A stretch of DNA of 33,524 nucleotides from Gammaproteobacteria bacterium (GTDB lineage Bacteria; Pseudomonadota; Gammaproteobacteria; Steroidobacterales; Steroidobacteraceae): positions 1 to 33,524 of the forward strand of contig DAHUXV010000097.1 in NCBI GenBank assembly GCA_027306985.1, read 5' to 3'. Made by a program: the position numbers and the translations under genes. The stretch's first letter is position 1, and each line of letters starts with the position of its first letter. Shown piece by piece: positions 22,045-30,148 of the stretch. The notes under the pieces were generated by a model. That model was not told where the DNA came from and made no database searches. It saw only the letters and a list, made by a program, of their open reading frames with translations.

Positions 22045-24312
22045 TCAGAACGTGCGGCCGAGGAACAGGTAGTACGCCTGGTTCCCATGATCGTCGAAGC
22101 CGCTTCCGAGATAGAGCGGCCCGAGGAACGTGTCGAGCCCGAGGAACACGCTCACATCCTTGTGCAGACTGGTGAAGTTGGCATCGCTCATGTTCTGCCA
22201 CACGTTCCCGGCCTCCAGCGACAGCCCCAGGTAGATCGGCACGTCGAAATATCCGGGGCCGCCCCGTCCCACCTCGCGATAGAAGATCAGCCGCCCGATC
22301 CCGAAGTGCGGCCCGTAGAGCGAGTATTGCTTCAGGCCCGACAGATCGAGGAATCCTCCGAGGGGGAACTCCATCCGCAGGTTCGTCACGCGCTTGAGCG
22401 TGCTGCCGCCCGACAGCGAGAACGCGAGCGTATTGCGCTGCCGCCAGGTGTGCGCCGCGAGAAAATCGAGCGTGACCTGGTTGTAGCTCTGCTCCCCGCC
22501 GACGACGTTCCGCGCCCCGCTCCACTGCAGCAGAGCCCGCTCGCCGAAGTGCGGAAAGTTGATGTCGTCGAGCGTGTCGTAGCTGAAGCGCACGAAGTAG
22601 GTACGGGACCCGAAGGTCTGAAACGGCGGAAACGGCAGCTGCGGATCGGCCGGATCGCCGATCGTGAGCCGCGAGCGCCCCTCCTCGCGATAGACGCCGG
22701 CGCGGATCTCGCCCCAGTTGCCGAACTGCTTGCCGGCATCGAGCCCGTACTCGAACGTGTCGACTCGATACTGCGCGCGCTCGCTCTGCCCGATGAGGAA
22801 CGGCAGGTTGCGCGCTGAGACCGACGTGTGCGGCATCACGAACCAGCCGGAAAAGTTCGACAGCGGCAGGAACACCTCCGTGGCGAGCAGCGAGGTCTGT
22901 CCGATCTCCCCGTCCGTCACCCATTCCCCGCCCGTGCGGGTGATCTCCGACATCACATAACGCGCCGCCGCATCGTAGGTGGAATCCCCTTCGAAGTCGT
23001 CCCGCAGACTCAGGCCGAGCCGCATGTAGTTCGGGCCGATGGACGCGCCGCGGGCATCGATGAGAAGGCCGTAACGACCGTCCTGGCGCCCCACCCGATA
23101 ATCGAGCGTGTCGAGTCCGCCCTGCCCGTAAAGCGTCGTGATCCGCCGCGCCACGGCATCCGGGCTCAGACGCTTGCCGACCATGTCCTTGAACAGCTTC
23201 TCGATGGGTTCGGAGTAGACGTTCGCGCCGGTCTGGACCTTGACGAAAGCGATCCTCGGCGGCGGCTGGCGCAGCGCGTCGCGGCGCGCCTCATACGCCG
23301 CGTACTGCTCGGGACTGACCGAGAGCGCGGCCAGACGACGGCGCATGTTCCATGCCGCGGCCTCCCCCGCCGCCAGCAGCCGGTTGACGTTGCCGAAGTC
23401 GAACGACGAGGTGTCGCCGAGCGCGGGGCGGATCAGGATGTCGTGCGGACCGAGGTGCGCGAGCTCCTTCTCCGACCTGCGGTGGATCAGGATCGCGAGC
23501 ATCTGGTTGGAGATCGCGGTCACGCTGGTCAGCTTGGCTCGCGGCAGCAGCGGGAAGCCGACATCGACCACGATCAGCACGTCGACCCCCATCGCACGAG
23601 CCACATCCACCGGCACATTGTCGGAGACGCCGCCGTCGACCAGCAGCCGGCCGCCGCGCTCGACGGGGGCGAAAACACCGGGCGCCGACAGGCTGGCGCG
23701 CATCGCGCTCGTGAGGTCGCCGGCGCCCATGACGACCTCCTGTCCGGTCTCGAGGTCGGTGGCGACGGCCCGAAACGGCGTCGGCAGATCGTCGAAGTTC
23801 GTGATCCGCGCCACGGGCAGGGTCAGACGGCGCAGCATCTCCGTGAGGCTCTGCCCCTCGATGAGGCCCTTCGGCAACACGGGGCGGCCGTTCTTGATGC
23901 CGATCGGGAACTTGACCAGGAAGCTCTCGTCCTCCTGCTTGCGCCGCAGCGTCAGGTCCTCCCGTGGCGGGCGGTCGCTGAAGGCCTCCTGCCAGTTCAT
24001 CGACCGGAGCGTCCTCTCGATCTGGCCCGGCGAGAGGCCGCTCGCGTAGAGCCCTCCGACCACGGCCCCCATGCTCGTGCCGGCGATGGCGTCGATCGGC
24101 ACGCGCAACTTCTGCAGAACCTTCAGGACGCCCACGTGGGCCATGCCGCGCGCGCCGCCGCCCGAGAGCACGAGTCCTATCCGCAGCCGGTGCTGCGCCG
24201 CGGCAGCCGGCCGCGCGCCGGCCGCGGACCCGGGCTGTGGTGCGACAGGCTGCCGAGCGGCGAGCGCCATGATTGGACATACGAGCCACAGCAGAACCCA
24301 CGTGACCCGCAT
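22045..24312 (-). CDS. Patatin-like phospholipase with POTRA and BamA-like barrel (PlpD-type, type Vd autotransporter)
   Basis: A 755-residue outer-membrane protein. A signal peptide (MRVTWVLLWLVCPIMALAAR) leads to a patatin domain of about residues 43-240 with the oxyanion loop SGGGARGMAHVG (50-61), nucleophile Ser80 in GTSMGA and Asp226 in VDGGVSDNVP, the Ser-Asp dyad of patatins. A POTRA-like linker follows (~300-375), then a 16-strand-type surface-antigen barrel (~385-755) ending LFLGRTF, a C-terminal aromatic signal for BAM assembly. In Pseudomonas PlpD this layout exports a lipase; here a phospholipase A activity at the cell surface is inferred. ATG 24312 was chosen because it begins the signal peptide and has AGG 6 bases upstream; ATG 24360 would add 16 Arg-rich residues. 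Confidence 0.93.
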   Translation of the reverse strand: MRVTWVLLWLVCPIMALAARQPVAPQPGSAAGARPAAAAQHRLRIGLVLSGGGARGMAHVGVLKVLQKLRVPIDAIAGTSMGAVVGGLYASGLSPGQIERTLRSMNWQEAFSDRPPREDLTLRRKQEDESFLVKFPIGIKNGRPVLPKGLIEGQSLTEMLRRLTLPVARITNFDDLPTPFRAVATDLETGQEVVMGAGDLTSAMRASLSAPGVFAPVERGGRLLVDGGVSDNVPVDVARAMGVDVLIVVDVGFPLLPRAKLTSVTAISNQMLAILIHRRSEKELAHLGPHDILIRPALGDTSSFDFGNVNRLLAAGEAAAWNMRRRLAALSVSPEQYAAYEARRDALRQPPPRIAFVKVQTGANVYSEPIEKLFKDMVGKRLSPDAVARRITTLYGQGGLDTLDYRVGRQDGRYGLLIDARGASIGPNYMRLGLSLRDDFEGDSTYDAAARYVMSEITRTGGEWVTDGEIGQTSLLATEVFLPLSNFSGWFVMPHTSVSARNLPFLIGQSERAQYRVDTFEYGLDAGKQFGNWGEIRAGVYREEGRSRLTIGDPADPQLPFPPFQTFGSRTYFVRFSYDTLDDINFPHFGERALLQWSGARNVVGGEQSYNQVTLDFLAAHTWRQRNTLAFSLSGGSTLKRVTNLRMEFPLGGFLDLSGLKQYSLYGPHFGIGRLIFYREVGRGGPGYFDVPIYLGLSLEAGNVWQNMSDANFTSLHKDVSVFLGLDTFLGPLYLGSGFDDHGNQAYYLFLGRTF

Positions 24313-24423
24313 GCGCGGAGCCTGCACTCTCCGGCGGCTCCTGACCGATGGTGACCCCATGGCGCGGAGCATATCGCATCGAGCAGCGGCGCGGCCCGGC
24401 AAGGACCGTCGCGGCAGATGCGT

Positions 24424-24429
24424 TACGAT
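24424..24429 (+). promoter_or_regulatory. Candidate -10 TACGAT, 6 bases before the TPR gene ATG
   Basis: TACGAT ends 6 bases before ATG 24436, as in the antiporter gene. No good -35 hexamer is seen. If used, translation would begin at the mRNA 5' end and the upstream in-frame ATG at 24418 would not be transcribed. Confidence 0.3.
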
Positions 24430-24435
24430 TGCGGC

Positions 24436-25182
24436 ATGGGAATCCTTTATCTCCTGCTGCCTTATCTCATCCAGGGGACGGCAATCGTCCATTGCATCAA
24501 GACCGGCCGCAACTGGCTCTGGATCTGGGTGCTCATCTGGCCGGGTATCGGCTTGATTGCCGCTCTCGCCTACGTGGGCATCGAAATACTCCCCGATCTC
24601 TTCCGCAGCCGCACCGCGCAGCGAACCGCGCGGGGATTCAAGCGCGCCGTGGACCCGTTCGCGGACCTGCGCCGGTACGAGAACGAGGCCCGTCTCGCCG
24701 GCAACGTCGCCGCGCGGCAACGGTATGCCGATGAGCTGGCGCGCCATGGGCGTTACGAGGAAGCGATCGAGCAGTACCAGCAGGCGCTCACGGGGCTTTA
24801 CCTGCACGACCCCAACCTGATGCTGGGCCTCGCGCGCGCGCAATTCGGCAGCGCCGCGGCGGCCGCGGCCCGGGGTACGCTCGAGGAGCTGTTCCGCCAG
24901 AATCCCGATTTCCGCTCGCCTGAGGGGAGCCTCCTCTACGCGCGCACGCTCGCGGACGAAGGCAGCGTGGCGAAAGCGCTGGAGCAATACCGCGCCCTGG
25001 CCCACTCCTATCCGGGCGCGGAGGCCGCGGTCAGGTATGCGCAGCTTCTGGACACCCAGGGACAGCGGGACGAGGCCCGCAAGGTGGCGCGGGAGCTCCT
25101 CGAGCAGGCGCGGATCGCACCGGGCCACTACCGGCGCGCACAGCGCGCCTGGCTCGACGCCGCCGAGCGGCTGGCGGGTTAG
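24436..25182 (+). CDS. Membrane-anchored TPR protein
   Basis: A 248-residue protein. Two N-terminal membrane helices (MGILYLLLPYLIQGTAIVHC and LWIWVLIWPGIGLIAALAYV) are followed by a soluble part with tetratricopeptide-like helix pairs from about residue 85: NVAARQRYADELARHGRYEE, AIEQYQQALTGLYLHDPNLM, LLYARTLADEGSVAKALEQY and YAQLLDTQGQRDEARKVARE. TPR domains bind partner proteins. The partner is not indicated by the neighbours: a divergent patatin gene upstream and a convergent aguA that overlaps by 4 bases downstream. ATG 24436 was preferred to ATG 24418 because it begins at the first helix; neither start has a clear ribosome binding site. Confidence 0.82.
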   Translation: MGILYLLLPYLIQGTAIVHCIKTGRNWLWIWVLIWPGIGLIAALAYVGIEILPDLFRSRTAQRTARGFKRAVDPFADLRRYENEARLAGNVAARQRYADELARHGRYEEAIEQYQQALTGLYLHDPNLMLGLARAQFGSAAAAAARGTLEELFRQNPDFRSPEGSLLYARTLADEGSVAKALEQYRALAHSYPGAEAAVRYAQLLDTQGQRDEARKVARELLEQARIAPGHYRRAQRAWLDAAERLAG

Positions 25183-26378
25183 TGTAGCTGCTTGCCCGGC
25201 CCCGGCCGGGTACGGGCGATCTCGTAGCTCGGGATCTGCTGCGTGATGCAGTGGATGCCGCCGCCGCCGAGGAGGATCTCGCGCGCGGGCACGCCCACGA
25301 TCAGCCGCCCGGGGCAGGCCCGGTTCAGCACCTCGGCGGCCTGCCGGTCGGTGCTCGGATCGAGCAGCGGCATGATGATGCCGCCGTTGACCAGATAGAA
25401 GTTCACGTAGCTCGCCGCGAGCCGGTCACCGGCCTGGCGCCGCTTCATCGACTCGCTCGGCACGAGACCACCCGCCTCCTCCGCCGTCATGTAGAGGGGA
25501 CCCGGCATCGGAACCTTGAAGACCTCGAGGCGCCGGCCCATGGCGTCGCGCGCATCGTTCAGCCGCTCCCAGGCGTCGAGCGAGATCGCGTACTGCGGGT
25601 CGGTCTTGTCGTCCGTCCAGCTCAGACACACTCTGCCCGGACCCGCAAAGCAGGCCAGGTTGTCGATGTGGCCGCTCGTCTCGTCGTTGAAGACGCCCTT
25701 GCTCAGCCAGATGAAATGGTTGACGCCGAGGTACTCCCGCAGCACCGCCTCGGCCTGCTCGCGAGTCATGCCGGGGTTGCGGTTGGGGTTGAGCACGCAC
25801 TCCTCCGTCAGCAGCACCGTGCCCTGGCCGTCCACGTGGATGGCGCCTCCCTCGAGAACGATCGGCGCGGCGTAGCGGTCCCGCATCTCCATCCCGAAGG
25901 CCTCGGCGGAGATCTCGCGCGGCACCGCCAGATCCCGCGTGAAGGGGTGGTAGAGACCGCCCCAGGCATTGAAGCGCCACTGAATGCTGCGCAGCGTCTC
26001 CGCCTGCTCCGCCACCACGAACGTCGGCCCGATGTCCCGCACCCACGCGTCGTCGTACTCGATGCCCACGACCTGGAGGTCCGGCGGGGCGATCTCTCGC
26101 ACCGCCGCCGCGTGCCGCGGGCTGGCGCCGAGATACACCGGCTCGAAATGGCGAATGGCCGCGGCGACGTTGAGCACGGCCTCCTGCGCCGGACGCGCCC
26201 CTTCGCGCCAGTTGTCGGTGCGCTCCGGCCAGAGGAGCCAGGTACCCATGTGCGGCTCGAATTCCGCGGGCATCCAGTAGCCTTCGGCGGCGGGTGTCTT
26301 CTCCCGCAGGTCGAAAGTCTCCTGGTCCATGTTTTCCCAGTACTCTTCGCCGAGCAGATCTTCTTCTTCGGAGTTCAT
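25179..26378 (-). CDS. aguA: Agmatine deiminase (porphyromonas-type PAD family)
   Basis: A 399-residue cytoplasmic enzyme that converts agmatine to N-carbamoylputrescine and ammonia, a step from arginine towards putrescine. Conserved segments: YWMPAEFEPHMGTWLLWPER, DDAWVRDIGPTFVV, LEGGAIHVDGQGTVLLTEEC, LNPNRNPGM, DETSGHIDNLACF and, near the C-terminus, GGGGIHCITQQIP with catalytic Cys377 (GGGNIHC in most members). About 35 acidic residues precede the usual start ([17 protein letters not shown]). The ATG at 26378 has GGAG 5 bases upstream and overlaps the permease stop as ATGA, so translation is coupled. The second enzyme of the route, N-carbamoylputrescine amidase (aguB), is not in the window. 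Confidence 0.95.
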   Translation of the reverse strand: MNSEEEDLLGEEYWENMDQETFDLREKTPAAEGYWMPAEFEPHMGTWLLWPERTDNWREGARPAQEAVLNVAAAIRHFEPVYLGASPRHAAAVREIAPPDLQVVGIEYDDAWVRDIGPTFVVAEQAETLRSIQWRFNAWGGLYHPFTRDLAVPREISAEAFGMEMRDRYAAPIVLEGGAIHVDGQGTVLLTEECVLNPNRNPGMTREQAEAVLREYLGVNHFIWLSKGVFNDETSGHIDNLACFAGPGRVCLSWTDDKTDPQYAISLDAWERLNDARDAMGRRLEVFKVPMPGPLYMTAEEAGGLVPSESMKRRQAGDRLAASYVNFYLVNGGIIMPLLDPSTDRQAAEVLNRACPGRLIVGVPAREILLGGGGIHCITQQIPSYEIARTRPGPGKQLH

Positions 26379-27877
26379 GAGTTCTCCGGCGTTGCGGCGC
26401 GCAGTTTGCTGTGCTTGAAGCCGTACAGGGCGTAGATGGCGGTGCCGAGCGCGGTCCAGACCACCAGCCGAATCCAGGTGGCGTCCGAGAGGAAGTAGGT
26501 CATGCCCGCGCACACGATCGCGCCGCGCGGGCACAGCAGCCAGGCCGCGGGAACGCGGAACGGCCGGTGGACGTCCGGCCGGGTGTGACGCATCACCAGC
26601 ACTCCGATGCAGACCACCGCGAAGGCCAGCAGGATGCCGATGGAGATCAGGTCCGCCAGCACATCGAGGGGAAACACCCCCGCGATCAGCGCGGCTCCGA
26701 TGCCGGTGATCGCGGTCGCGACGTGCGGCGTCTTGAAGCGCGGATGACAGCGGCTCATCGCCGGGGGCAGCAGCCCGTCGTCGGCCATGGAGAGCAGGAT
26801 GCGCGGTTGCCCGAGGAGCGAGGTCAGGATCACCGAGGTCATGCCGACGATGATGCCGAGCACGAGGAGCCCCTTGAGCCAGGGAAACGCGGCGTGCGCG
26901 TCGAGGGCCACCGCCACCGGCTCGGGGTTGTTCAGCGTGAAATACGGCACCATGCCGGTGACCACGGCCGCCACCGCGATGTACAGCACCGTGGAAACGA
27001 TCAGCGTGCCGATGATCCCGATCGGCAGGTCGCGCTGGGGATTGCGCGCCTCGAGCGCCGTGGTCGAGGCCGTATCGAAGCCCACGTAGGAGAAGAAGAT
27101 GATCCCCGCGCCCTGCAGCACCCCGGTCCAGCCGAAGTGGCCGAAAGTGCCGGTGTTGGGCGGGATGTAGGGATGCCAGTTGCGCGGATCGATGAACTTC
27201 AATCCCACCGCCACGACGATCACGATCACCCCGACCTTGAGGGCCACCATGATGTTGGTGATGCCCGCGGTCTCCCGGATGCCGACGTAGCAGACCCAGG
27301 TCATCGCCGCGATGATGAGCACCGCCGGCAGATTGACGATGGCGCCGGTGGCGACGAGGTGACCGGCCGCGCTCTCCTGCAGGGGGGCGTTGACCCACAT
27401 TGCCGGCAGATGGATGTGCCAGCCGGCGAGAAGGTTCACCACGTAGCCCGACCAGCTCACCGCCACGGCGGAGGCCGATATCCCGTACTCGAGCAGCAGG
27501 TTCCAGCCGATGAACCAGGCGACCGCCTCGCCGAGGGTGGCATACGTGTAGCTGTAGGCGCTGCCCGGCACGGGCAGGAAGGCCGCGAACTCCGCGTAGC
27601 ACAGGGCCGCCAGCGCACTGCCGAAGGCGGCGATGAGCAGCGAAAGCGTGATGGCGGGTCCGGACTGGTTGGCCGCGACCGTGCCGGTGAGCACGAAGAC
27701 CCCGGTGCCGACGGTGGCCCCGATGCCGATCGACATGAGCGACCAGGCGCTCAGGGTCTGCTTGAGCCGCTCGGCGCCGGATCGCTCGCGCGACTGCACC
27801 GGGCGGACCGCGAGAAGCTTGCGCAGCAGGGACGACTCGGCTGCCGGCCGGGCGCCGCTTTCGGAGGCGTTATACAT
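26375..27877 (-). CDS. APC-superfamily cationic amino acid / polyamine permease
   Basis: A 500-residue inner-membrane transporter with about 12 helices. After a ~45-residue cytoplasmic N-terminus come the APC signature [18 protein letters not shown], then [20 protein letters not shown] and [20 protein letters not shown], typical of the CAT (cationic amino acid transporter, YfnA-like) branch. Coupling by a 4-base ATGA overlap to agmatine deiminase suggests that it imports agmatine, arginine or a related cation; the substrate is inferred from context. ATG 27877 is preceded by GGAG at 12 bases, which is too far, and by a -10-like TACAAT ending 6 bases upstream, so initiation may be leaderless. 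The gene diverges from icd. Confidence 0.93.
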   Translation of the reverse strand: MYNASESGARPAAESSLLRKLLAVRPVQSRERSGAERLKQTLSAWSLMSIGIGATVGTGVFVLTGTVAANQSGPAITLSLLIAAFGSALAALCYAEFAAFLPVPGSAYSYTYATLGEAVAWFIGWNLLLEYGISASAVAVSWSGYVVNLLAGWHIHLPAMWVNAPLQESAAGHLVATGAIVNLPAVLIIAAMTWVCYVGIRETAGITNIMVALKVGVIVIVVAVGLKFIDPRNWHPYIPPNTGTFGHFGWTGVLQGAGIIFFSYVGFDTASTTALEARNPQRDLPIGIIGTLIVSTVLYIAVAAVVTGMVPYFTLNNPEPVAVALDAHAAFPWLKGLLVLGIIVGMTSVILTSLLGQPRILLSMADDGLLPPAMSRCHPRFKTPHVATAITGIGAALIAGVFPLDVLADLISIGILLAFAVVCIGVLVMRHTRPDVHRPFRVPAAWLLCPRGAIVCAGMTYFLSDATWIRLVVWTALGTAIYALYGFKHSKLRAATPENS

Positions 27878-27883
27878 TGACGG

Positions 27884-27911
27884 ATTGTACTCCACGCTCG
27901 GCGCTTGCCTA
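27884..27911 (-). promoter_or_regulatory. Candidate promoter TAGGCA-16-TACAAT for permease-aguA
   Basis: On the minus strand TAGGCA (27911-27906), a 16-base spacer and TACAAT (27889-27884) precede the permease ATG by 6 bases. The expected start site is the first base of the ATG or one base before it, which would make the mRNA leaderless. Confidence 0.4.
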
Positions 27912-27940
27912 TCGTGGCGGGCGCGAGGCGGGCTCCGCTC

Positions 27941-27980
27941 GGGGGCCCTGCCGCCAGGGATGGCCGGCGGCACGGCCCCC
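27941..27980. repeat. 40-base near-perfect hairpin between divergent permease and icd
   Basis: GGGGGCC-C-TGCCGCC (27941-27955) pairs with GGCGGCA-C-GGCCCCC (27966-27980), with a single C-C mismatch in a 15-bp stem and the loop AGGGATGGCC. It is 64 bases from the permease start and 88 bases from the icd start, in the shared regulatory region. It could be an operator, a barrier between divergent promoters or a mobile palindromic repeat. Confidence 0.6.
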
Positions 27981-27991
27981 CTGGCCAACTG

Positions 27992-28000
27992 TGCTAGCAT
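27992..28000 (+). promoter_or_regulatory. Candidate extended -10 TGCTAGCAT for icd
   Basis: TG-N-TAGCAT lies 68 bases upstream of the icd ATG. The -35 region falls in the right arm of the 27941-27980 hairpin and has no good match, as is usual for extended -10 promoters. Expected start site is near 28007, giving a leader of about 60 bases. Confidence 0.3.
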
Positions 28001-28067
28001 GCTGCGCCCGGCCGCGGCGTGCACGCGCCAGCGGCCAGTCGATCGAATTCCCGAGGAGTCCACGTCA

Positions 28068-29375
28068 ATGTCCACGGCCGCGCCCCTGAAGCTCACGCCG
28101 CCCGCCCAGGGGGCCAAGATCACCCTGCGCGACGGCAAGCTCGTCGTCCCGGACAATCCCATCATCCCCTTCATCGAGGGCGACGGCACCGGCCCGGACA
28201 TCTGGCGCGCCAGCGTGCGCGTGATGGACGCGGCGGTGCAGAAGGCGTACGGCGGCCGGCGCAAGATCCACTGGATGGAAGTGTTCGCGGGCGAGAAGTC
28301 GAACCGGCAGTTCAACAGCTGGCTCCCCGACGAGACCGTGACCGCCTGCCGCGATTACCTGGTCTCGATCAAAGGTCCGCTCACCACCCCGGTGGGCGGC
28401 GGCATCCGCTCGCTCAACGTCGCGCTGCGCCAGCTTCTCGACCTCTACGTCTGCCTGCGCCCGGTGCGCTGGTTCAAGGGCGTGCCTTCGCCGGTGAAGC
28501 ACCCCGAGAAGGTCGACATGGTGATCTTCCGCGAGAACACCGAGGACATCTACGCCGGCATCGAGTTCGAGGCGGGCACCGAAGAGAACCGGAAATTCCT
28601 CGAGCTGCTCGCGCAGCACTTCCCCAAGGCGTACGGCAAGATTCGTTTCCCGGCGAGCTGCGGCATCGGCATCAAGCCGGTATCGAAGGACGGCTCGGAG
28701 CGGCTGATCCGCTCCGCCATCGAGTACGCCGTCGCCAATAAGCGCCGCAGCGTCACCCTGGTCCACAAGGGCAACATCCAGAAGTTCACCGAGGGCGCGT
28801 TCCGCAACTGGGGCTACCAGCTCGCCGAGCGGGAGTTCCCCGGCGCCACCTACACCTGGGAGCAGTGGGAGCGCACCAAGGCCGCTTCCGGCGAAAAGGC
28901 CGCCAACGCCGAGATGGACGAGGCGAAGCGCGCCGGCAGGATCATCGTCAAGGACGCGATCGCCGACATCACCCTGCAGCAGGTGCTCACCCGCCCGGAT
29001 GAGTTCGAGGTCATCGCCACCCTCAACCTGAACGGCGACTACCTCTCCGATGCGCTCGCCGCCCAGGTCGGCGGCATCGGCATCGCTCCCGGCGGCAACA
29101 TCAACTACATGACAGGCCACGCGGTCTTCGAGGCGACCCACGGCACCGCCCCCAAGTATGCCAACCTCGACAAGGTCAATCCCGGCTCGCTCATCCTCTC
29201 AGGCGAGATGATGTTCCGCTACATGGGCTGGGTGGAGGCGGCCGACGCCGTCATCCGCGCCATGGACAGGACCATCGGCCAGAAGACCGTCACGTACGAC
29301 TTCGCCCGCCTGATGGAAGGCGCGAGCGAGGTTGCGACCTCCGCCTTCGGCGACGCCCTGATCCGCAACATGTGA
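28068..29375 (+). CDS. icd: Isocitrate dehydrogenase, NADP type
   Basis: A 435-residue TCA-cycle enzyme converting isocitrate to 2-oxoglutarate and CO2. Signatures of the E. coli-type dimeric enzyme: [85 protein letters not shown] and [20 protein letters not shown]. Ser115 in GGIRSLNV is the residue equivalent to E. coli Ser113, the site phosphorylated by AceK, and aceK lies two genes downstream. The ATG at 28068 has GAGGAG 9 bases upstream. The gene is divergent from the permease-aguA unit. After its stop comes a large palindromic element before the Nudix gene. Confidence 0.98.
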   Translation: MSTAAPLKLTPPAQGAKITLRDGKLVVPDNPIIPFIEGDGTGPDIWRASVRVMDAAVQKAYGGRRKIHWMEVFAGEKSNRQFNSWLPDETVTACRDYLVSIKGPLTTPVGGGIRSLNVALRQLLDLYVCLRPVRWFKGVPSPVKHPEKVDMVIFRENTEDIYAGIEFEAGTEENRKFLELLAQHFPKAYGKIRFPASCGIGIKPVSKDGSERLIRSAIEYAVANKRRSVTLVHKGNIQKFTEGAFRNWGYQLAEREFPGATYTWEQWERTKAASGEKAANAEMDEAKRAGRIIVKDAIADITLQQVLTRPDEFEVIATLNLNGDYLSDALAAQVGGIGIAPGGNINYMTGHAVFEATHGTAPKYANLDKVNPGSLILSGEMMFRYMGWVEAADAVIRAMDRTIGQKTVTYDFARLMEGASEVATSAFGDALIRNM

Positions 29376-29406
29376 ATGAGTCATGCTCCGTTCCGGACTC
29401 GAAAAA

Positions 29407-29523
29407 GCGGCGGCCCGGCGGGAAGGCATTTTCCGGGAGCCTGAAAGACAGGATGTCTTTCCCGTAGCCGACATGGACGCATTCACGGCGTTGCCGGAAA
29501 ATGCCTGCTAGCCGGGCCGCCGC
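29407..29523. repeat. Large nested palindrome between icd and the Nudix gene
   Basis: Outer arms GCGGCGGCCCGGC (29407-29419) and GCCGGGCCGCCGC (29511-29523) are perfectly complementary over 13 bp. After a 5x5 internal loop, inner arms GGCATTTTCCGG (29425-29436) and CCGGAAAATGCC (29494-29505) pair over 12 bp. The 57-base interior contains a perfect 8-bp hairpin GAAAGACA-GGA-TGTCTTTC (29443-29461). The right inner arm includes the ATG at 29501. The complementary strand contains GCCGTGAATGCGTCCATG, which resembles, from memory, palindromic repeats common between genes in gammaproteobacteria. Confidence 0.8.
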
Positions 29524-30148
29524 GGACGCGAATCCGGTGACCATCCTGGACTGGGCCCGCAAAGTACAGGCGATCGCCCAATCCGGCCTGGCCTTCACGA
29601 ACGACCCCTTCGACCGCGAGCGCTACACCCAGCTGACCGACCTGGTCGCCTCCATCCTCGCCTGCGAGCTCGACATTCCGCTCGCCCGGGCAAAGGGCTT
29701 CTGGGAAGGCGAGGAAGGCTACGCCACCCCCAAGGTGGACGTGCGCGGCGGAATCTTCGAGGACGGCCGCGTGCTGCTCGTGCGCGAGCGGTCCGACGGC
29801 AAGTGGACCCTCCCCGGCGGCTGGGTCGACGTCAACGACTCCCCCTCCGGGGCGGTGGCGCGCGAGATCTTCGAGGAGTCCGGCTATCACGCCAGGGCGG
29901 TGAAGCTCGCGGCGCTCGTCGACAAGCGCCGCCACGCCCATCCCCCCGGCATTCACCACATCTACAAGCTCTTCTTCCTCTGCGAGCGGACCGGCGGCGC
30001 CGCGGCGGTGAGCACGGAGACCGACGCCGTGCAGTTCTTCGACGTGCGCTCGCTGCCCGAGCTCTCGACCGGCCGCGTGCTCGCCCCGCAGATCGAGCGG
30101 CTCCACCAGCACCATCTGCACCCGGAGCTGGCGACAGACTTTGACTGA
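29501..30148 (+). CDS. Nudix hydrolase with N-terminal helical domain
   Basis: A 215-residue protein. The first ~65 residues are a helical domain seen in ADP-ribose-type Nudix proteins (VTILDWARKVQAIAQSGLAF, DRERYTQLTDLVASILAC). The Nudix domain follows with PGGWVDVND and the box end REIFEESGY (Arg121), giving the pattern G-x5-D-x7-REUxEExGU; the first Glu of the consensus is Asp here. Substrate is unknown: a nucleoside diphosphate-X such as ADP-ribose or NADH is plausible. ATG 29501 lies inside the right arm of a palindrome, and the first ~7 residues derive from it; GTG 29537 (VTILDW) is a realistic alternative. The stop overlaps the TTG start of aceK by 8 bases, so the two are translationally coupled. 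Confidence 0.9.
   Translation: MPASRAAADANPVTILDWARKVQAIAQSGLAFTNDPFDRERYTQLTDLVASILACELDIPLARAKGFWEGEEGYATPKVDVRGGIFEDGRVLLVRERSDGKWTLPGGWVDVNDSPSGAVAREIFEESGYHARAVKLAALVDKRRHAHPPGIHHIYKLFFLCERTGGAAAVSTETDAVQFFDVRSLPELSTGRVLAPQIERLHQHHLHPELATDFD

Noticed and set aside
22045-25128. Reading the patatin gene as a 1027-codon protein starting at 25128.
   Set aside because: The extra N-terminal part lies antisense to the TPR gene, and a signal peptide begins at ATG 24312, so the long form is an open-frame artefact.
25179-27602. Reading agmatine deiminase as the C-terminal part of an 807-codon fusion.
   Set aside because: The upstream portion is an out-of-frame shadow of the permease; ATG 26378 has a good ribosome binding site and the normal ATGA overlap.
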